In this document: piece after piece, positions 47,801-61,600 of the stretch
How positions within the stretch are numbered: the stretch's first letter is position 1
How the letters are laid out: every line of letters starts with the position of its first letter
Origin: Anomaloglossus baeobatrachus
Lineage: Eukaryota; Chordata; Amphibia; Anura; Aromobatidae
Reading direction: 5' to 3'
Length of the DNA stretch: 64,000 nt
Assembly (NCBI RefSeq): GCF_048569485.1
Contig: NC_134354.1
Coordinates: 447,477,786 to 447,541,785 of the forward strand
The notes under the pieces: generated by a model
Database searches by the model: none
The model's input: the letters and a program-made list of their open reading frames with translations, nothing else
Told to the model about the DNA's origin: nothing
Made by a program: the position numbers and the translations under genes

Positions 47801-50800
47801 CGGGAGTCCAGATTGGACCCGCTTTTCTTCCATATCTTTAAAAATAAAATCTTAAAAATGAAAAATCAGAGAATGCATGTGTGTGCCTCCTGAAACACAA
47901 AGCATTGAACTGGTTAGATTGTCATCCAGGGGGTGTATATAGCCCGGAGGGAGGAGCTACACGTTTTAAGTGTAGTACTTTGTGTGTCCTCCGGAGGCAG
48001 TAGCTATACACCCATGGTCTGGGTCTCCCATGGAAGGAACGATGAAGAAACAGAATTCTTATCTCGTCCTTTAAAGTAAAAGCCTCCAGGAATTGTTCAG
48101 GTTTCCTTAAGATGGTGTCACACACAGCGACAACGACGTCGCTGCTACGTCACCATTTTCTGTGACGTTGCAGCGACGTCCAGTCGCTGTCGCTGTGTGT
48201 GACATCCAGCAACGAGCTGGCGCCTGCTGTGAGGTCGCCGCTCGTTGCTGAATGTCCAGCTTCATTTTTTGGTCGTCGCTCTCCCGCTGTGACGCACAGA
48301 TCGCTGTGTGTGACCGCGAGAGAGCGACGAAATGAAGCGAGCAGGGAGCAGGAGCCGGCATCTGGCAGCTGCGGTAAGCTGTAACCAAGGTAAACATCGG
48401 GTAATCAAGGTGGTTACCCGATATTTACCTTCGTTACCAGCCTCCGCCGCTCTCACGCTGCCAGCGCCGGCTCCCTGCTCTCTGCACATGTAGCTGCAGT
48501 ACAAATCGTGTAATTAACCCGATGTGTACTGTAGCTAGGAGAGCAAGGAGCCAGCGCTAAGCAGTGTGCGCGGCTCCCTGCTCTCTGCACATGTAGCTGC
48601 AGTACACATCGTGTAATTAACCCGATGTGTACTGTAGCTAGCAGAGCAAGGAGCCAGCGCTCAGGGTGCGCGGCTCCCTGCTCTCTGCACATGTTGCAGC
48701 ACAGCGACGCGTGTCGTTATGATCGCTGCTTCGGCTGCTGTGTTTGACAGCTAAGCAGCGATCATAACAGCGACTTACAAGGTCGCTGCTACGTCACAGA
48801 AAATGGTGACGTAACAGCGACGTCGTTGTCGCTGTCGTTTAGTGTGACCCCAGCTTTACTTGTATACTGTAGGTAAAACATCTATAAAGTGCTGAAGGGA
48901 TATTACTTTTTAACCCCTTCACGACCGGCCGATTTTTCGCTTTCTGTTTTTTTTTTCGCCATTCTTTTTCTGAGACACGTAACTTTTTTATTTTTCAGAC
49001 AATATGGTCATGTGAGGGCTCATTTTTTGCGGAACGAGCTGTACTTTTAAATGAAACCATCAGTTTTACCATATAGTGTACTGGAAAACGGCAATAAAAT
49101 TCCAAATGCAGAAAAATTGCAAAAAAAGTGCGATAGCACTATGGTTTTTGAGATATTTTATTCACTGTGGTCACTATATGGTAAAACTGATGTGTGGGTG
49201 TGATGCCTCAGGTCAGTGCGAGTTCGTAGACACCAAACATGTATACCGTATTTTTCGGACCATAAGACGCACTTTTTTCCCCCCAAATGTTGGGGGAAAG
49301 TGGGGGGTGCGTCTTATGGTCTGACTATAAGGTTGCGGGTGCGGGGAATGAGGGTGCCGCGGTGGAGCGGGTCATCGGCGGCACCAGCAGGCTGTAGCAG
49401 CCTGCAGCAGCCTGCCGTGACCACGTGGGCCCGCTCATTACATATGCACGCCCATCCTCCCGCCCATCATCTCTCAGCGAAACCAGCGCTGACAGGTGGG
49501 CGGGGTGATGGGCGGGAAGGGGGGGTGTGCATAATTAGCAGCCGGCCGTGATCACCCCTGGCAACTACAGCCTGGAGTGATCATGTGCGGCTGTATTCAC
49601 TGCCCCCCGTGCATCATTATCAGCGCGGGGTGCAGTGAATCAGTGTACTCACCCGTCACCGTGTGTGGAGCCGCCCCCCTGCAGCATCGCGTCTTCCTGT
49701 CTGTGCCGGCGGTCAGCTGATCTGGACACTAGCTGGTGGATACTAGCGGCGCGCACAGCGATGAAGTCATCGCGGTGCGCGCCGCTAGTGTCCAGATCAG
49801 CTGACCGCCACCACAGACAGGAAGACGCGATGCTGCAGACCACGGTGACGGCTCCACACACGGTGATGGCTCCACACAGCGGCGCTGCAGCTGAGACAGA
49901 GATCGGTGCTTCAGGGAGTGAGGAAGGGTAAGTATAAACATTTATTTATTTTTTTCCTGTGCCACAGGATACACGCCATTTACCAGGATGGGGGCATTTC
50001 ATGAGCAGGATGGATGGGGGCATTTCATGAGCAGGATGGATGGGGGCATTTCATGAGCAGGATGGATGGGGGCATTTCATGAGCAGGATGGATGGGGGCA
50101 TTTCATGAGCAGGATGGATGGGGGCATTTCATGAGCAGGATGGATGGGGGCATTTCATGAGCAGGATGGATGGGGGCATTTCATGAGCAGGATGGATGGG
50201 GCATTTCATGAGCAGGATGGATGGGGGCATTTCATGAGCAGGATGGATGGGGGCATTTCATGAGCAGGATGGATGGGGGCATTTCATGAGCAGGATGGAT
50301 GGGGGCATTTCATGAGCAGGATGGATGGGGGCATTTCATGAGCAGGATGGATGGGGGCATATCATGAGCAGGATGGATGGGGGCATATCATGAGCAGGAT
50401 GGATGGGGGCATATCATGAGCAGGATGGATGGGGGCATATCATGAGCAGGATGGATGGGGGCATATCATGAGCAGGATGGATGGGGGCATATCATGAGCA
50501 GGATGGATGGGGCATTTCATGAGCAGGATGGATGGGGCATTTCATGAGCAGGATGGATGGGGGCATTTCATGAGCAGGATGGATGGGGGCATTTCATGAG
50601 CAGGATGGATGGGGACATTTCATGAGCAGGATGGATGGGGGCATTTCATGAGCAGGATGGATGGGGGCATTTCATGAGCAGGATGGATGGGGGCATTTCA
50701 TGAGCAGGATGGATGGGGGCATATCATGAGCAGGATGGATGGGGGCATATCATGAGCAGGATGGATGGGGGGCATATCATGAGCAGGATGGATGGGGGCA

Positions 50801-52403
50801 TATCATGAGCAGGATGGATGGAAGGTATATCATGAGCAGGATGGATGGGGGCATTTCATGAGCAGGATGGATGGAAGGTATATTATGAGCAGGATGGATG
50901 GGGGCATTTCATGAGCAGGATGGATGGAAGGTATATCATGAGCAGGATGGATGGAAGGTATATTATTAGCAGGATCATATACAAGGCAGGAGGATCCTTA
51001 TCAGAATGGGGTACCTCAGTAGAGAATTTGGGGACATTACCCCCATAACAGTGTCAGCAGCAGATCCTCGCCCCATAACAGTGTGTCATGACCATATTTT
51101 TTGGTTAAAATTTTATTTTCCTATTTTCCTCCTCTAAAACCAGGGTGCGTCTTATGGTCAGGTGCGTCTTATAGTCCGAAAAATACGGTAGGTTTACTTT
51201 TATATAAGGGGTTAAAAAAAAAAATCAGAAGTTTGTCCGAAAAAAGTGGCGCACGTTTTACGCCATATTCCATGACCCGTAGCGTTCTCATTTTTTGGGA
51301 TCTATGGCTCAGTGACAGCTTATTTTTTGCATCTCGAGCTGACGATTTTAACGGTACCATTTTAGCGCAGATGCTACGTTTTGATCGCCTCTTATTGCAT
51401 TTTGCGCAAAAGTTGTGGCGACAAAAAAACGTCATTTTGGCGTTTGGAATTTTTTTGCCGCTACGCCGTATACTGATCAAAATTAATTGATTTTATATTT
51501 TGATAGATCGGGCGTTTCTAAACGCGGCGATACCAAATAAGTGTATATTTTTTATTTTTTTAACCCTTTAATTTTCAATGGGGCGAATGGGGGGTGATTT
51601 GAACTTTTAGGTTTTTTTTCTTAATTTTTTAAAACTTTAACTTTTTTTTATTTTATTTTACTAGTCCCCCTAGGGGGCTATTGCGATCAGCATTCCGATC
51701 GCTCTGCAGTATCTGCTGATCACAGCTACAAGGCTGTAAACAGCAGATACGCTCTCTTTCTCTTTTGCTGTGCCCCAGGCACAGCGAAAGTGAAAGCAAG
51801 TCAGGTGTAGTACAGGAGTCATCACATGACCCTGTGCTACCATGACAACTATCGGAAGTCACGTGATCGCGTCACGTGACTTCCGGTATCGGGCGGTAAG
51901 TAAAACTTTACCGCGATCGCGCTTATAATGGCGCTGTCACATATTGACAGCGCCATATAAGGGGTTAATCCGCACGAGCAGATAACGATTCTGCTCGTGC
52001 CTAGCGGGCACACATCTCAGCTGTGAAAATCAGCTGAGATGTGTGCCGATCGCGGCATGCTGCCGCCGGAGGACCACGGGCAGTAACATTATGACATTTA
52101 GGACGTAATTTTACTGCCCGCGGTCGTTAAGGGGTTAACATCACACCTACCGTGTTTTTCCAAAAATAAGGCCCTGTCTTATACTTTTTTTGTCCCCCAA
52201 AAAAGCACTAGGGCTTATTTTTGGAGGTGGCCTTATTTTTGGAGAAACATGGTTGGGGCAAGTTTATTCCCCCAAAAAAGAAGACCCCCCCCCCCCACTT
52301 CCCAGACCCGGACGTCTGCGTGGCTCCCATGTCCTCCCTGTGATCTCCGGTGGGTGCTGCACGCCATCCTCCCCTGCTTCTGGCTGGCTGACTGACGCCG
52401 ACA

Positions 52404-52463
<60 letters not shown>

Positions 52464-52651
52464 CATTACTTCTGGCTGCAGGGAATGATGGGAGGAAGTC
52501 ACGTGTGTCCACAGGTCCTGTAAGCAAGCATTCTTGCGCTCCACCGTACTGCCTCCCAGGATTCTGCCAGCCAGAAGAAATCGGTGTCGCTGGATGTGGG
52601 GAGAATGTGTGTGATGCGATGTGTGTGCGATCTGATTGTGTGTGTGAGATC

Positions 52652-52689
<38 letters not shown>

Positions 52690-55600
52690 TCTGATTGTGT
52701 GTGGGGAAGATTGGATGCGTGTGTGTGAGATCGGATGCGTGTGTGTAAGATCGGATGTGTGTGCGATCTGATTGTGTGTGGGAGATCGGATGTATATGGG
52801 TGTGAGATCACTGCAGGTCCTGCCGCTCGGCGTTGGGTGAGTGTGATTGCGCGGTGTCCGCTGTCTATAATGAAGTGTCCTGCAGTAGCTAACTTTTTTA
52901 GCTGCACGGACACTTCATTATTGAACCACGACTAGGGCTTATTTTCGGGGGAGGGATATTTAAGCCTTGCTCCGAAAATGCTGAAAATCCCTGCTAGGGC
53001 TTATTTTTAAGGGAGGTCTTATTTTTGGAAAAACACGGTATAAATTGAGCTACCTCGATTAAATAATTTAATTATAATTAAAGTATTCCAAGACATTCCT
53101 ACTATTCCTTGTCAAAATATTCCTTATTGGTGCGTGCAATTACATTAATGAGCAAAAGGGTAACAATGTTTTGAACTTTTGACTTTCAGGTTCCATTTCT
53201 CACCATCCACTACACCTTTGAGCATGAGATTACCTTCATTTTATAGACAATCATCTTGGCTATCTCATACATAAATTTGACTTACAATTATTTAGCATAT
53301 GACTAGTTATGCAGATTCTTGTCCGGTTACTCTTGCTTCTAAAAAAGAGAATTTTGTTTACTTACCGTAAATTCTTTTTCTTATAGTTCCGTATTGGGAG
53401 ACCCAGACCTTGGGTGTTTAGCTTCTGCCTCCGGAGGACACACAAAGTACTACACTTAAAAGTGTAGCTCCTCCCTCTGAGCTTATACACCCCCTGGTGA
53501 GCCAGTCCCAGCCAGTTTAGTGCAAAAGCTGAAGGAGAATAGCCACCCACAAGTAGAACAGAGCAAGAGCCGGAACAACCGGAGACTCTGTCCACGACAA
53601 CAGCCGGTGATAACACACGGAACAAGAAATTGCCAACAGGCAACAGGGAGGGTGCTGGGTCTCCCAATACGGAACTATAAGAAAAAGAATTTACGGTAAG
53701 TAAACAAAATTCTCTTTTTCTTTATCGTTCCTTTGGGAGACCCAGACCTTAGGACGTTCCAAAGCAGTCCCTGGGTGGGAATAAACAGAAAAACTAAGAA
53801 GTAGGCAGAACCTAACTTCACAAATGGGCGACAGCCGCCTGAAGGATGCGTCTGCCCAAGCTCGCATCTGCCGAAGCATGAGCATGCACTTGGTAGTGCT
53901 TCGAGAAGGTATGCAGGCTAGTCCAAGTGGCAGCCTGACAGACTTGTTGAGCCGTAGCCTGGTGCCTAAAAGCCCAAGAGGCACCGACAGCTCTGGTCGA
54001 GTGTGCCTTGATCCCCGGCGAGGGAGGCACCTGAGTACTCTGGTAGGCGTCCGAAATGGTCGATCTAATCCAACAGGCTAAGGTCGGCTTAGAAGCAGGG
54101 AGGCCCTTGCGCCGACCTGTGGTTAGCACAAAAAGAGAGGTGCACCGCCTAAGCGCAGCGGTGCGAGACACATAGATCCGGAGAGCACGCACCAGATCTA
54201 GAGTATGCAGCGCTTTTTCAAAGCGATTAACAGGAGCCGGACAGAAGGAAGGTAGGGTAATGTCCTGGTTAAGATGGAAAGGAGAGACCACCTTAGGAAG
54301 AAGGTCCGGAGTCGGACGGAGAACCACCTTGTCTTGATGAAAAACTAAAAAAGGTGACTCCGAAGAGAGCGCAGCCAAATCAGAGACTCTCCTCAGGGAA
54401 GTTATGGCAACCAGAAAGGCCACCTTCTGAGAAAGGGAGGTTTCTTTGTATCGTCTAAGAGGCTCAAAAGGGGGTTTCTGCAATACCGTGAGGACCAAGT
54501 TAAGGTCCCAGGGATCCAAGGGCCGCCGATAAGGCGGAATGATGTGAGACGCGCCTTGCATAAAGGTGCGGACCTGAGCCAGCCGAGCGAGACGCCGCTG
54601 GAACAGAACTAACAGAGCTGAGACTTGTCCCTTGAGAGAGTTGAGGGACAGTCCTAGCTGCAGACCGGACTGTAGGAAAGACAGAAGGGTCGGCAAGGAG
54701 AATGGTCTGTAGAGCGACACCAGGACAGGAAATTTTTCCAAGTCCTGTGATAGATCTTAGCGGAGGAAGACTTACGGGCCCGAGTCATAGTGGAGATGAC
54801 TTCAGGAGGAATACCAGAAGCCGTCAAAATCCAGGACTCAAGAGCCACGCCGTCAATTTGAGAGCCGCAGAATTCGGGCAGAAAAACGGACCTTGCGAGA
54901 GTAGGTCTGGACGGTCCGGGAGATGCCACGGCATCTCTACGGACAGATGGAGCAGGTCCGGATACCAAGCTCGCATGGGCCAGTCCGGTGCAATGAGGAT
55001 GACTCGACGGCCCTCCATTCTGATCTTGCGCAGGACTCTGGGCAAGAGAGCTAGAGTGGGAAACACGTAGGACAGACGAAACTGGGAGCAGTCTTGAACC
55101 AGAGCGTCCACGGCGAAGGCCTGAGGATCGTGGGAGCGAGCCACGTAAACAGGAACTTTGTTGTTGTGACGGGATGCCATTAGGTCCACGTCCGGAGTGC
55201 CCCATTTGCGGCAGATTGACTGAAACACTGCCGGGTGCAGGGACCACTCTCCACCGTCCACGCTTTGACGGCTGAGATAATCTGCCTCCCAGTTTTCCAC
55301 GCCTGGGATGTGGACTGCGGATATGGTGGACTTGGAGTCCTCCGCCCATTGAAGGATGCGTTGTACCTCCATCATTGCCAGGCGGCTGCGTGTCCCGCCT
55401 TGGTGATTGATGTAGGCAACCGCTGTCGCATTGTCTGACTGGACTCGAATGTGCCTGCCCGCCAACAGGTGGTGAAAAGCTAGGAGAGCTAGAAGCACGG
55501 CTCTGGTCTCCAGCACATTGATTGAAAGGGCTGACTCGGACGGAGTCCAAGTGCCCTGCGCTCTGTGGTGGAGACATACCGCTCCCCAGCCGGATAGACT

Positions 55601-58600
55601 GGCATCCATGGTGAGAATCACCCAGGACGGGGCCAGGAAGGAGCGCCCTTGGGACAGGGAGAGGGGCCGAAGCCACCACTGAAGAGAGCTCCTGGTCCGT
55701 GGCGACAGAGCCACTAACCTGTGTAAGGAGGAAGGCCGCTTGTCCCAACAGCGGAGAATGTCCAGCTGCAGGGGGCGCAGATGGAACTGGGCAAAGGGAA
55801 CAGCCTCCATGGACGCCACCATTTGACCCAGCACCTGCATCAGACGCCTGAGGGTATAACGGCGGGGCCTCAGCAGAGAGCGCACCGCTAGCTGGAGTGA
55901 CTGCTGTTTGATTAAGGGCAACTTCACAAGTGCCGGCAAAGTCTCGAACTGCATCCCTAGGTACGTGAGACTCTGGGTCGGAGTCAGAGTGGATTTGGGA
56001 AGATTGACAAGCCACCCGAATTGGGCTAGAGTGGCGAGAGTGAGCGAAACACTCCACTGACAGTCTGCGCTGGATGAAGCCTTGACTAGAAGGTCGTCCA
56101 GGTAAGGAATCACTGCCAACCCCTGGAGGTGCAGAACCGCAATCACTGCTGCCATGACCTTGGTGAATACCCGAGGGGCCGTGGCTAACCCGAAGGGGAG
56201 AGCCACGAATTGGAAATGATCTTCTCCTATTGCAAAACGTAGCCAACGCTGGTGTGAAACTGCGATTGGCACATGTAGATAGGCATCTCTGATGTCGATG
56301 GACGCCAGGAAATCCCCTTGGGTCATTGAGGCAATGACTGATTGCAGAGACTCCATGTGAAAGTGCCGCACCCGAACATGCTTGTTGAGAAGCTTGAGAT
56401 CCAGGATGGGCCGGAAGGTACCGTCCTTTTTGGGAACTAGGAAGAGATTTGAGTAGAAACCTCTGAACCGTTCCCGGCCGGGAACTGGTACAATTACTCC
56501 GTTTGCCTGCAAGGCTGCCATGGCTTGTGAGAAGGCGGCGGCCTTGGAGCAAGGGGGAGTTGAGAGAAAAAACCTGTTTGGCGGGCTGGAAGAGAATTCT
56601 ATCCTGTAGCCGTGAGAGATGATGATATCTCTCACCCACTGATTGGAGACGTGTTGAAACCAAGCGTCGCCAAAGTGGGAGAGCCTGCCACCGACTAAGG
56701 ACGTTGCCGGAGCGGGCAGAGATTCACAAGGTGGCTGCCTTAGTGGCAGCACCTCCTGCGGTCTTCTGTGGACGCGCTTTTGGGCGCCAGTTGGATTTCT
56801 GGTCCTAGGCTGAGTTAGCAGACGAGGCGGAGGGCTTAGAGGACGACGAGTTGGAGGAACGAAATGAGCGAAACCTCGACTGATTCCTACCCTGGGCAGG
56901 TTTCCTGGTTTTGGTTTGTGACATTGAAGTACTCTTCCTGCCAGTAGCTTCTTTAATAATTTCATCCAGCTGTTCTCCGAACAGCCGGGACCCAGCAAAA
57001 GGGAGCCCAGCAAGGTACTTCTTAGAAGAAGCATCTGCCTTCCACTCTCAAAGCCACAAGATCCTGCGGATAACGAGGGAATTAGTCGAAGCCACCGCAG
57101 TGCGGTGACAAGCCTCCAGCATGGCAGACATGGCATAAGATGAAAAAGCTGAAGCTTGAGAAGTTAAGGCAACCATCTCTGGCATAGATTCCCTGGTGAG
57201 GGAATGCATCTCCTCTAGAGAAGCAGAGATGGCTTTGAGAGACCACACTGCTGCAAAAATTGGGGAAAACGCGGCCCCCGCCGCTTCATACACGGATTTG
57301 GCCAGAAGGTCAATCTGACGGTCAGTGGAATCCTTAAGGGAGGTGTATTTAGTGTAGGGACCTACAGACATGAGGTCCCGTGACGAGGGTGTAGGCTTAC
57401 GTTTTATAGCCATAAATACCAACAAAAACCTCATATTTTTTTGTTTGTACAGGATACAGCCAGGCCCCTTTCTGTTGGGCCTTGCATTGTAGAGTGTCTG
57501 TCCGTGCATGATACACAGAGGGGTACGGCTTGGCAGCCCGCCTGATCTAATAGAAGGGCGTCACCTAATAGGCTGCGGGTTTGTGACTGTGCCATCTGCA
57601 TGTGAACAGCGCTCTATGCAAGCCACTTGTGTGCAGTTTTATCATCTAGCATTCGCCTCCCTTCCATTCCATGGAGGTGTGTGTGTGATCTGCTTCTCCT
57701 GCACCTGTGACGCTTCCACATTAGTGGGGGTTTAGCTGTATCCTGGTAGAGCATTAGCTTTTGGCCTGGGCGATGTACACACTACAGCCCAACTTGCTGT
57801 GAGTAATACTTAATTTTTGGAGGACATTGTCCTCTTTTTGTTGCTATTTTTATATGAGGTGCCATCAGCCACCGACACAACGGTCCGGGCTGAGAGCCTA
57901 GACACCGGAGGGTCTACCTTTGAGGAATGAGCCCACTCCTTGACCACCTCAGGTGGAAAGGGGAAACGGTCATAGGAACCACGCTTTGGGAAGCATTTGT
58001 CAGGACAGGCCCTGGGTTTGGTCACAGCGGCCTGAAAACTGGAGTGGTTAAAGAACACACTCTTTACTCTCTTAGTCGAGGTAAACTGGTGCTTTTCTGC
58101 CAGAGAGGGTTGCTCCTCTGATACTGGCGGATTGAGATCCAGTACAGAATTAATGGAAGCAATCAAGTCACTAAGATCTGAGTCACCCTCGGAAAGATCA
58201 ATGGGGTACATGGAGTTAGCCTCCGAGCCCCCTGTAAAGGCATCCTCCTCATGCTGCGAGTCAGCTCTTGAATCAGAGCCGCGGGATGAGGAGGGAGAGG
58301 AAACTCTGCGTCTCCTCTTAGGAGGACGGGGTCTGGGCCCTGATGATGAATCCTCTGTGAGCTCCGGTGGACGGAGGTCAGAAGATAGAGATCCTAAGGG
58401 ACCCTTAGCAGTAGAGGCACCCTGTGAAGGGGGCTGATGCATATTCATCAAAGTCCTAGACAGTAGTCCCATGGACTCAGCAAAAGACTGGGAGATAGAC
58501 CTAGAAAAGGATTCTACCCAAGCCGGGGGTTCAGCCACAGGTGCAGGAGCAGCCTGAGAGACCACTGGGGGTGAGACTCCAGGCTGTGGCACCGCCAAGT

Positions 58601-61600
58601 TAGAGCAGACATCACAATGTGGATAGGTGCTCGGTTCAGGCAGCAGGAGCTTACATGCAGCGCATACAGTATAAAGCTTTGGAGCCTTGCTCCTCGTGTG
58701 AGACATGCCGCTGGAGTGGGGGCTCTGCAAGAGAATGAACCCCAGAGAGTATATACAGAGGTCCACAACCAGAGACCGGTTGTGGCTTACCAAACCGCTG
58801 GAAGCGGTGTTGTGTGCCCTCCAGATCCCGAAGCCCGGACCCCCAATGCACAGCACCTCAGCAGGGATGCAGAGTGCAGGCCAGCGCAGAGTGAACCCTG
58901 TCTGAGAAAATGGCCGCCGGAGCGAAGAGAGGGGGCGGGACTTGGGGCGTTCCTGGAGGAGAGCAGGATCTGGAGGGCCATAGAGACCTACAGGAGAGGA
59001 GACACGCACAGCAGTGGGGAGTGTCCCTCCCCTGTGCAGGACGGCCGCCGGGAGGAGCCGAGCCTGTCCCTCTACATGAGTGACATGCGAGGGCAGTGAA
59101 CAGAAACTAGGCCTCCGGCAAAGCCGGGGCCTAAATTTGAGCGGCGAGGCCGACGCGCAGGCACCATCGACGCGGTTCTCGGGCGACAGCTAGAGAACCC
59201 GCCGGAAATGCCAATAAATACAGTAAGCACACTCTCCCCAAACAATAAAGCACAGGGGCCCCCAATATATAAACATCTCAGGTACTTAGCTGCTGAGACG
59301 CAGGGCCAGGTCCCTGGGGATGAGTGCTCCGGTCCAGCAGGGTCCTGAAGGGCTGCGGATGGAGACCGGTCTCCTGCCAGGCATGGAGACCGTGCTGGCT
59401 CCCACTTCAAGCCAGAGCCCAGGAGGGATGGTGAAGGAGCACGGCATGTAAGGCTCCAGCCTTGGAAATCAACCTTACAACACCACCGACACAGTGGGGT
59501 GAGAAGGGACATGCCGTGGGTCCAGACGTGGACCCGCACTTCTTCAATCTCATTCCAAAAAGGAAAAAAATCATATGAGAATGCATGTGTGGATGTATGC
59601 CTCCTGAACACAAAGTGATAAACTGGCTGGGACTGGCTCACCAGGGGGTGTATAAGCTCAGAGGGAGGAGCTAAACTTTTAAGTGTAGTACTTTGTGTGT
59701 CCTCCGGAGGCAGAAGCTAAGCACCCAAGGTCTGGGTCTCCCAAAGGAACGATAAAGAAAATCAAATTTTTAATATTTTGTTAGTTTTTTTGTAATTCCA
59801 TCCTGGCTTTTAACACTGCCTGTACTATTCTGGACATGCTCTCAATCAGATTCAAGCAGGTCTTAACCGAAATCTGATCCAGTGTTTCTTCTACACATTC
59901 CCAATGTTGGCACCTACGGGTCAATTCACTTGGGTATGTATACAGCTTTCTATTCACCTCTAACCACAAGTGTTAAAATGGGTTGAGGTGTGGGGACTGT
60001 GGGGGCCAATCCAGCACCTCTACTTCATTGTTATTGAACCATTTCTTGAAAAATCGTTAAGTATGCTTTGGGTCGTTGTCTTACTAGAATGTCAGATCAT
60101 CCTTTTTATACCCATTGTACTCGAAGGTATGAAGTAACTTATCTGGTAGGATACTGACATATAGCTCAGCATTTAGACCACCATTGATCCTGGTCAAATA
60201 TCTAATGTCTTTGGCTGTGAAACAATCAGATATCATCAGACTTCCTTCACTGAACTTGGCAGTTCCTTCAATTTCTAGATCCATTAGTCTTTTTCCCTTG
60301 TTTCTTTCAGACCTATTTACATCCATCAGAACGGTCTATTGACTTCCATCTGATTACTCCAAATCGCCAGTTTTCAAAACTTCTTTACACTTTTCATACA
60401 TTTTTGCAAACACAAGCCAATGCTCATGACGATAGTGAAGTCGAGGCTTCTCCTTTTGTAGGGCCACCATTCAAGACTTGTGTAACATGCATGTCGTACC
60501 AGGAATGATAGACCTTGTGATGAGCCGACTTGTTAAGGCTGATATTTTGCCTGGACGTCCACCTCTTGGATTTCAAAAGGGTTGATGGACTTCATTTTGT
60601 ATTCTTTCATCAATCATGGTACTCACATGATGCAGTTTGGCAATTTTCTTGGTCGAGAGACACACTAACGATGAGCTGGATGATGCAAATTCTCTTTTCT
60701 TAGGAAATCTTCATGGCTGCCTCTCGATTTGAACCAGTGACTTTCGCTTTGGAATCAACCTAATATCACACTGAGTGATTAGGGAATGTGAAACCAATTT
60801 GCAATTTGTAGTATACAGGAAGAAAACATTTTTTCCCCACCAATAGCAAAACCATAACAATGCAGTGACATGCAAGAATCTACATAATTAATCATATGCT
60901 AAATAGTTACAAGTCAAATTATATTCTTCTGCCTCTGACTAGTGAGCGCTAGCAGCGAGATCTGTGTGACCTGGTTAGATATCAGTCTTACTAAATCACA
61001 GAAAAAGTCGGTTCTGACCTACTCGGGGATCTTTTTTTTTTTTCCCAGCATGACACCACCTTATGATTTATACATGCCCGCAGAATCAAATAATTTCTAA
61101 TTCCCACATCCTGATGATTAGCTTGCTACACCAAAATGACTTTTGGATTAGTATATAGAAATAAACAGCACATTAATGTGATCGTATCATGATTTCTACT
61201 TGCCATACAACAATAAGAACTTCAATATGGGATTCTTACAGGCTTTGCTTCTGTCGAAGTCCGCTGGGCTTTGTGCTCCCCCCATGTATGGGCTAAATGG
61301 CTGACTACTGAACAGATTATCACACTGCAGGCTGTGGCATAATTTTTCCAAGAACCGCAGTACGAATGATGCACTGTTGACAGATGGCAGATGAACGGAG
61401 TGCAGCTCACCATCAAAAGAAGCTGTGGAAAGAGAGCAAGGTGATCGACAGGCCAAACCTAACAGCAGATTAAGAAAGTTAGCCAACAAAGAGCTGACAC
61501 GAGAACAGTCAAAGATTATTCATTTCATAGATCAGAGAGTCGTCTATCCTGTATTAGGAATGGTAATAGTATTAACAGCAAATGTCTCAAAGCGCAAGCA

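Larger units (their letters stand above)
42326..48050 (-). mobile_element. DIRS retrotransposon copy 1, nearly whole
   Basis: A tyrosine-recombinase retrotransposon of about 5.7 kb in scml2 intron 2, coding strand minus. The inverted terminal regions (about 42396-42510 and 47905-48025) share 'aaagtactacacttaaaacg' and its complement. An internal complementary region (42636-42735) matches both outer ends, fixing the element limits without a target duplication, as DIRS elements integrate by recombinase. Order on the minus strand: right end, gag-like gene, reverse transcriptase/RNase H, tyrosine recombinase, complementary region, left end. It looks largely whole, with perhaps one or two breaks. 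By eye its protein is about nine-tenths identical to copy 2. Confidence 0.9.
48914..52134. mobile_element. TTAA-type (piggyBac-like) non-autonomous element, host of a nested MITE
   Basis: Ends CCCCTTCACGACCGGCCG and CCGCGGTCGTTAAGGGG, with TTAA at 48910-48913 and 52135-52138. CCC...GGG tips next to TTAA fit the piggyBac pattern. It is 3221 bp, of which 1943 bp is a nested MITE (49246-51188), so the element itself is about 1.28 kb. No transposase. Confidence 0.82.
53341..59760 (-). mobile_element. DIRS retrotransposon copy 2, broken
   Basis: Same family, orientation and layout as copy 1, 6.4 kb. Inverted terminal regions lie at about 53405-53515 and 59640-59740, and the internal complementary region (53656-53755) matches both outer ends. 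The reverse transcriptase/RNase H region is at 57136-54824, the recombinase region at 54741-53818 and the gag-like region at 59009-57048, the last interrupted by a 510-bp insertion. About three breaks including the insertion. It sits in a Tc1-like element inside scml2 intron 2. Confidence 0.88.
53148..60950 (-). mobile_element. Tc1-like element G, split by DIRS copy 2
   Basis: The left inverted repeat at about 53270-53330 ('tttagcatatgactagttatgcag') is the inverted counterpart of 60880-60925. Between them a 6.4-kb DIRS element (53341-59760) is inserted, and the transposase remnant follows at 59780-60780. Outer ends are decayed: the left start near 53148 is likely, the right end near 60950 approximate. 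Confidence 0.7.

Noticed and set aside
49985-50985. Regular repeats that superficially resemble a CRISPR array
   Set aside because: Repeats are tandem with no unique spacers, and the context is a eukaryotic MITE.
52190-52913. Frames of 193 and 226 codons around 52.2-52.9 kb
   Set aside because: They run through (CA)n and (GT)n tracts inside a MITE and have no recognisable protein features.
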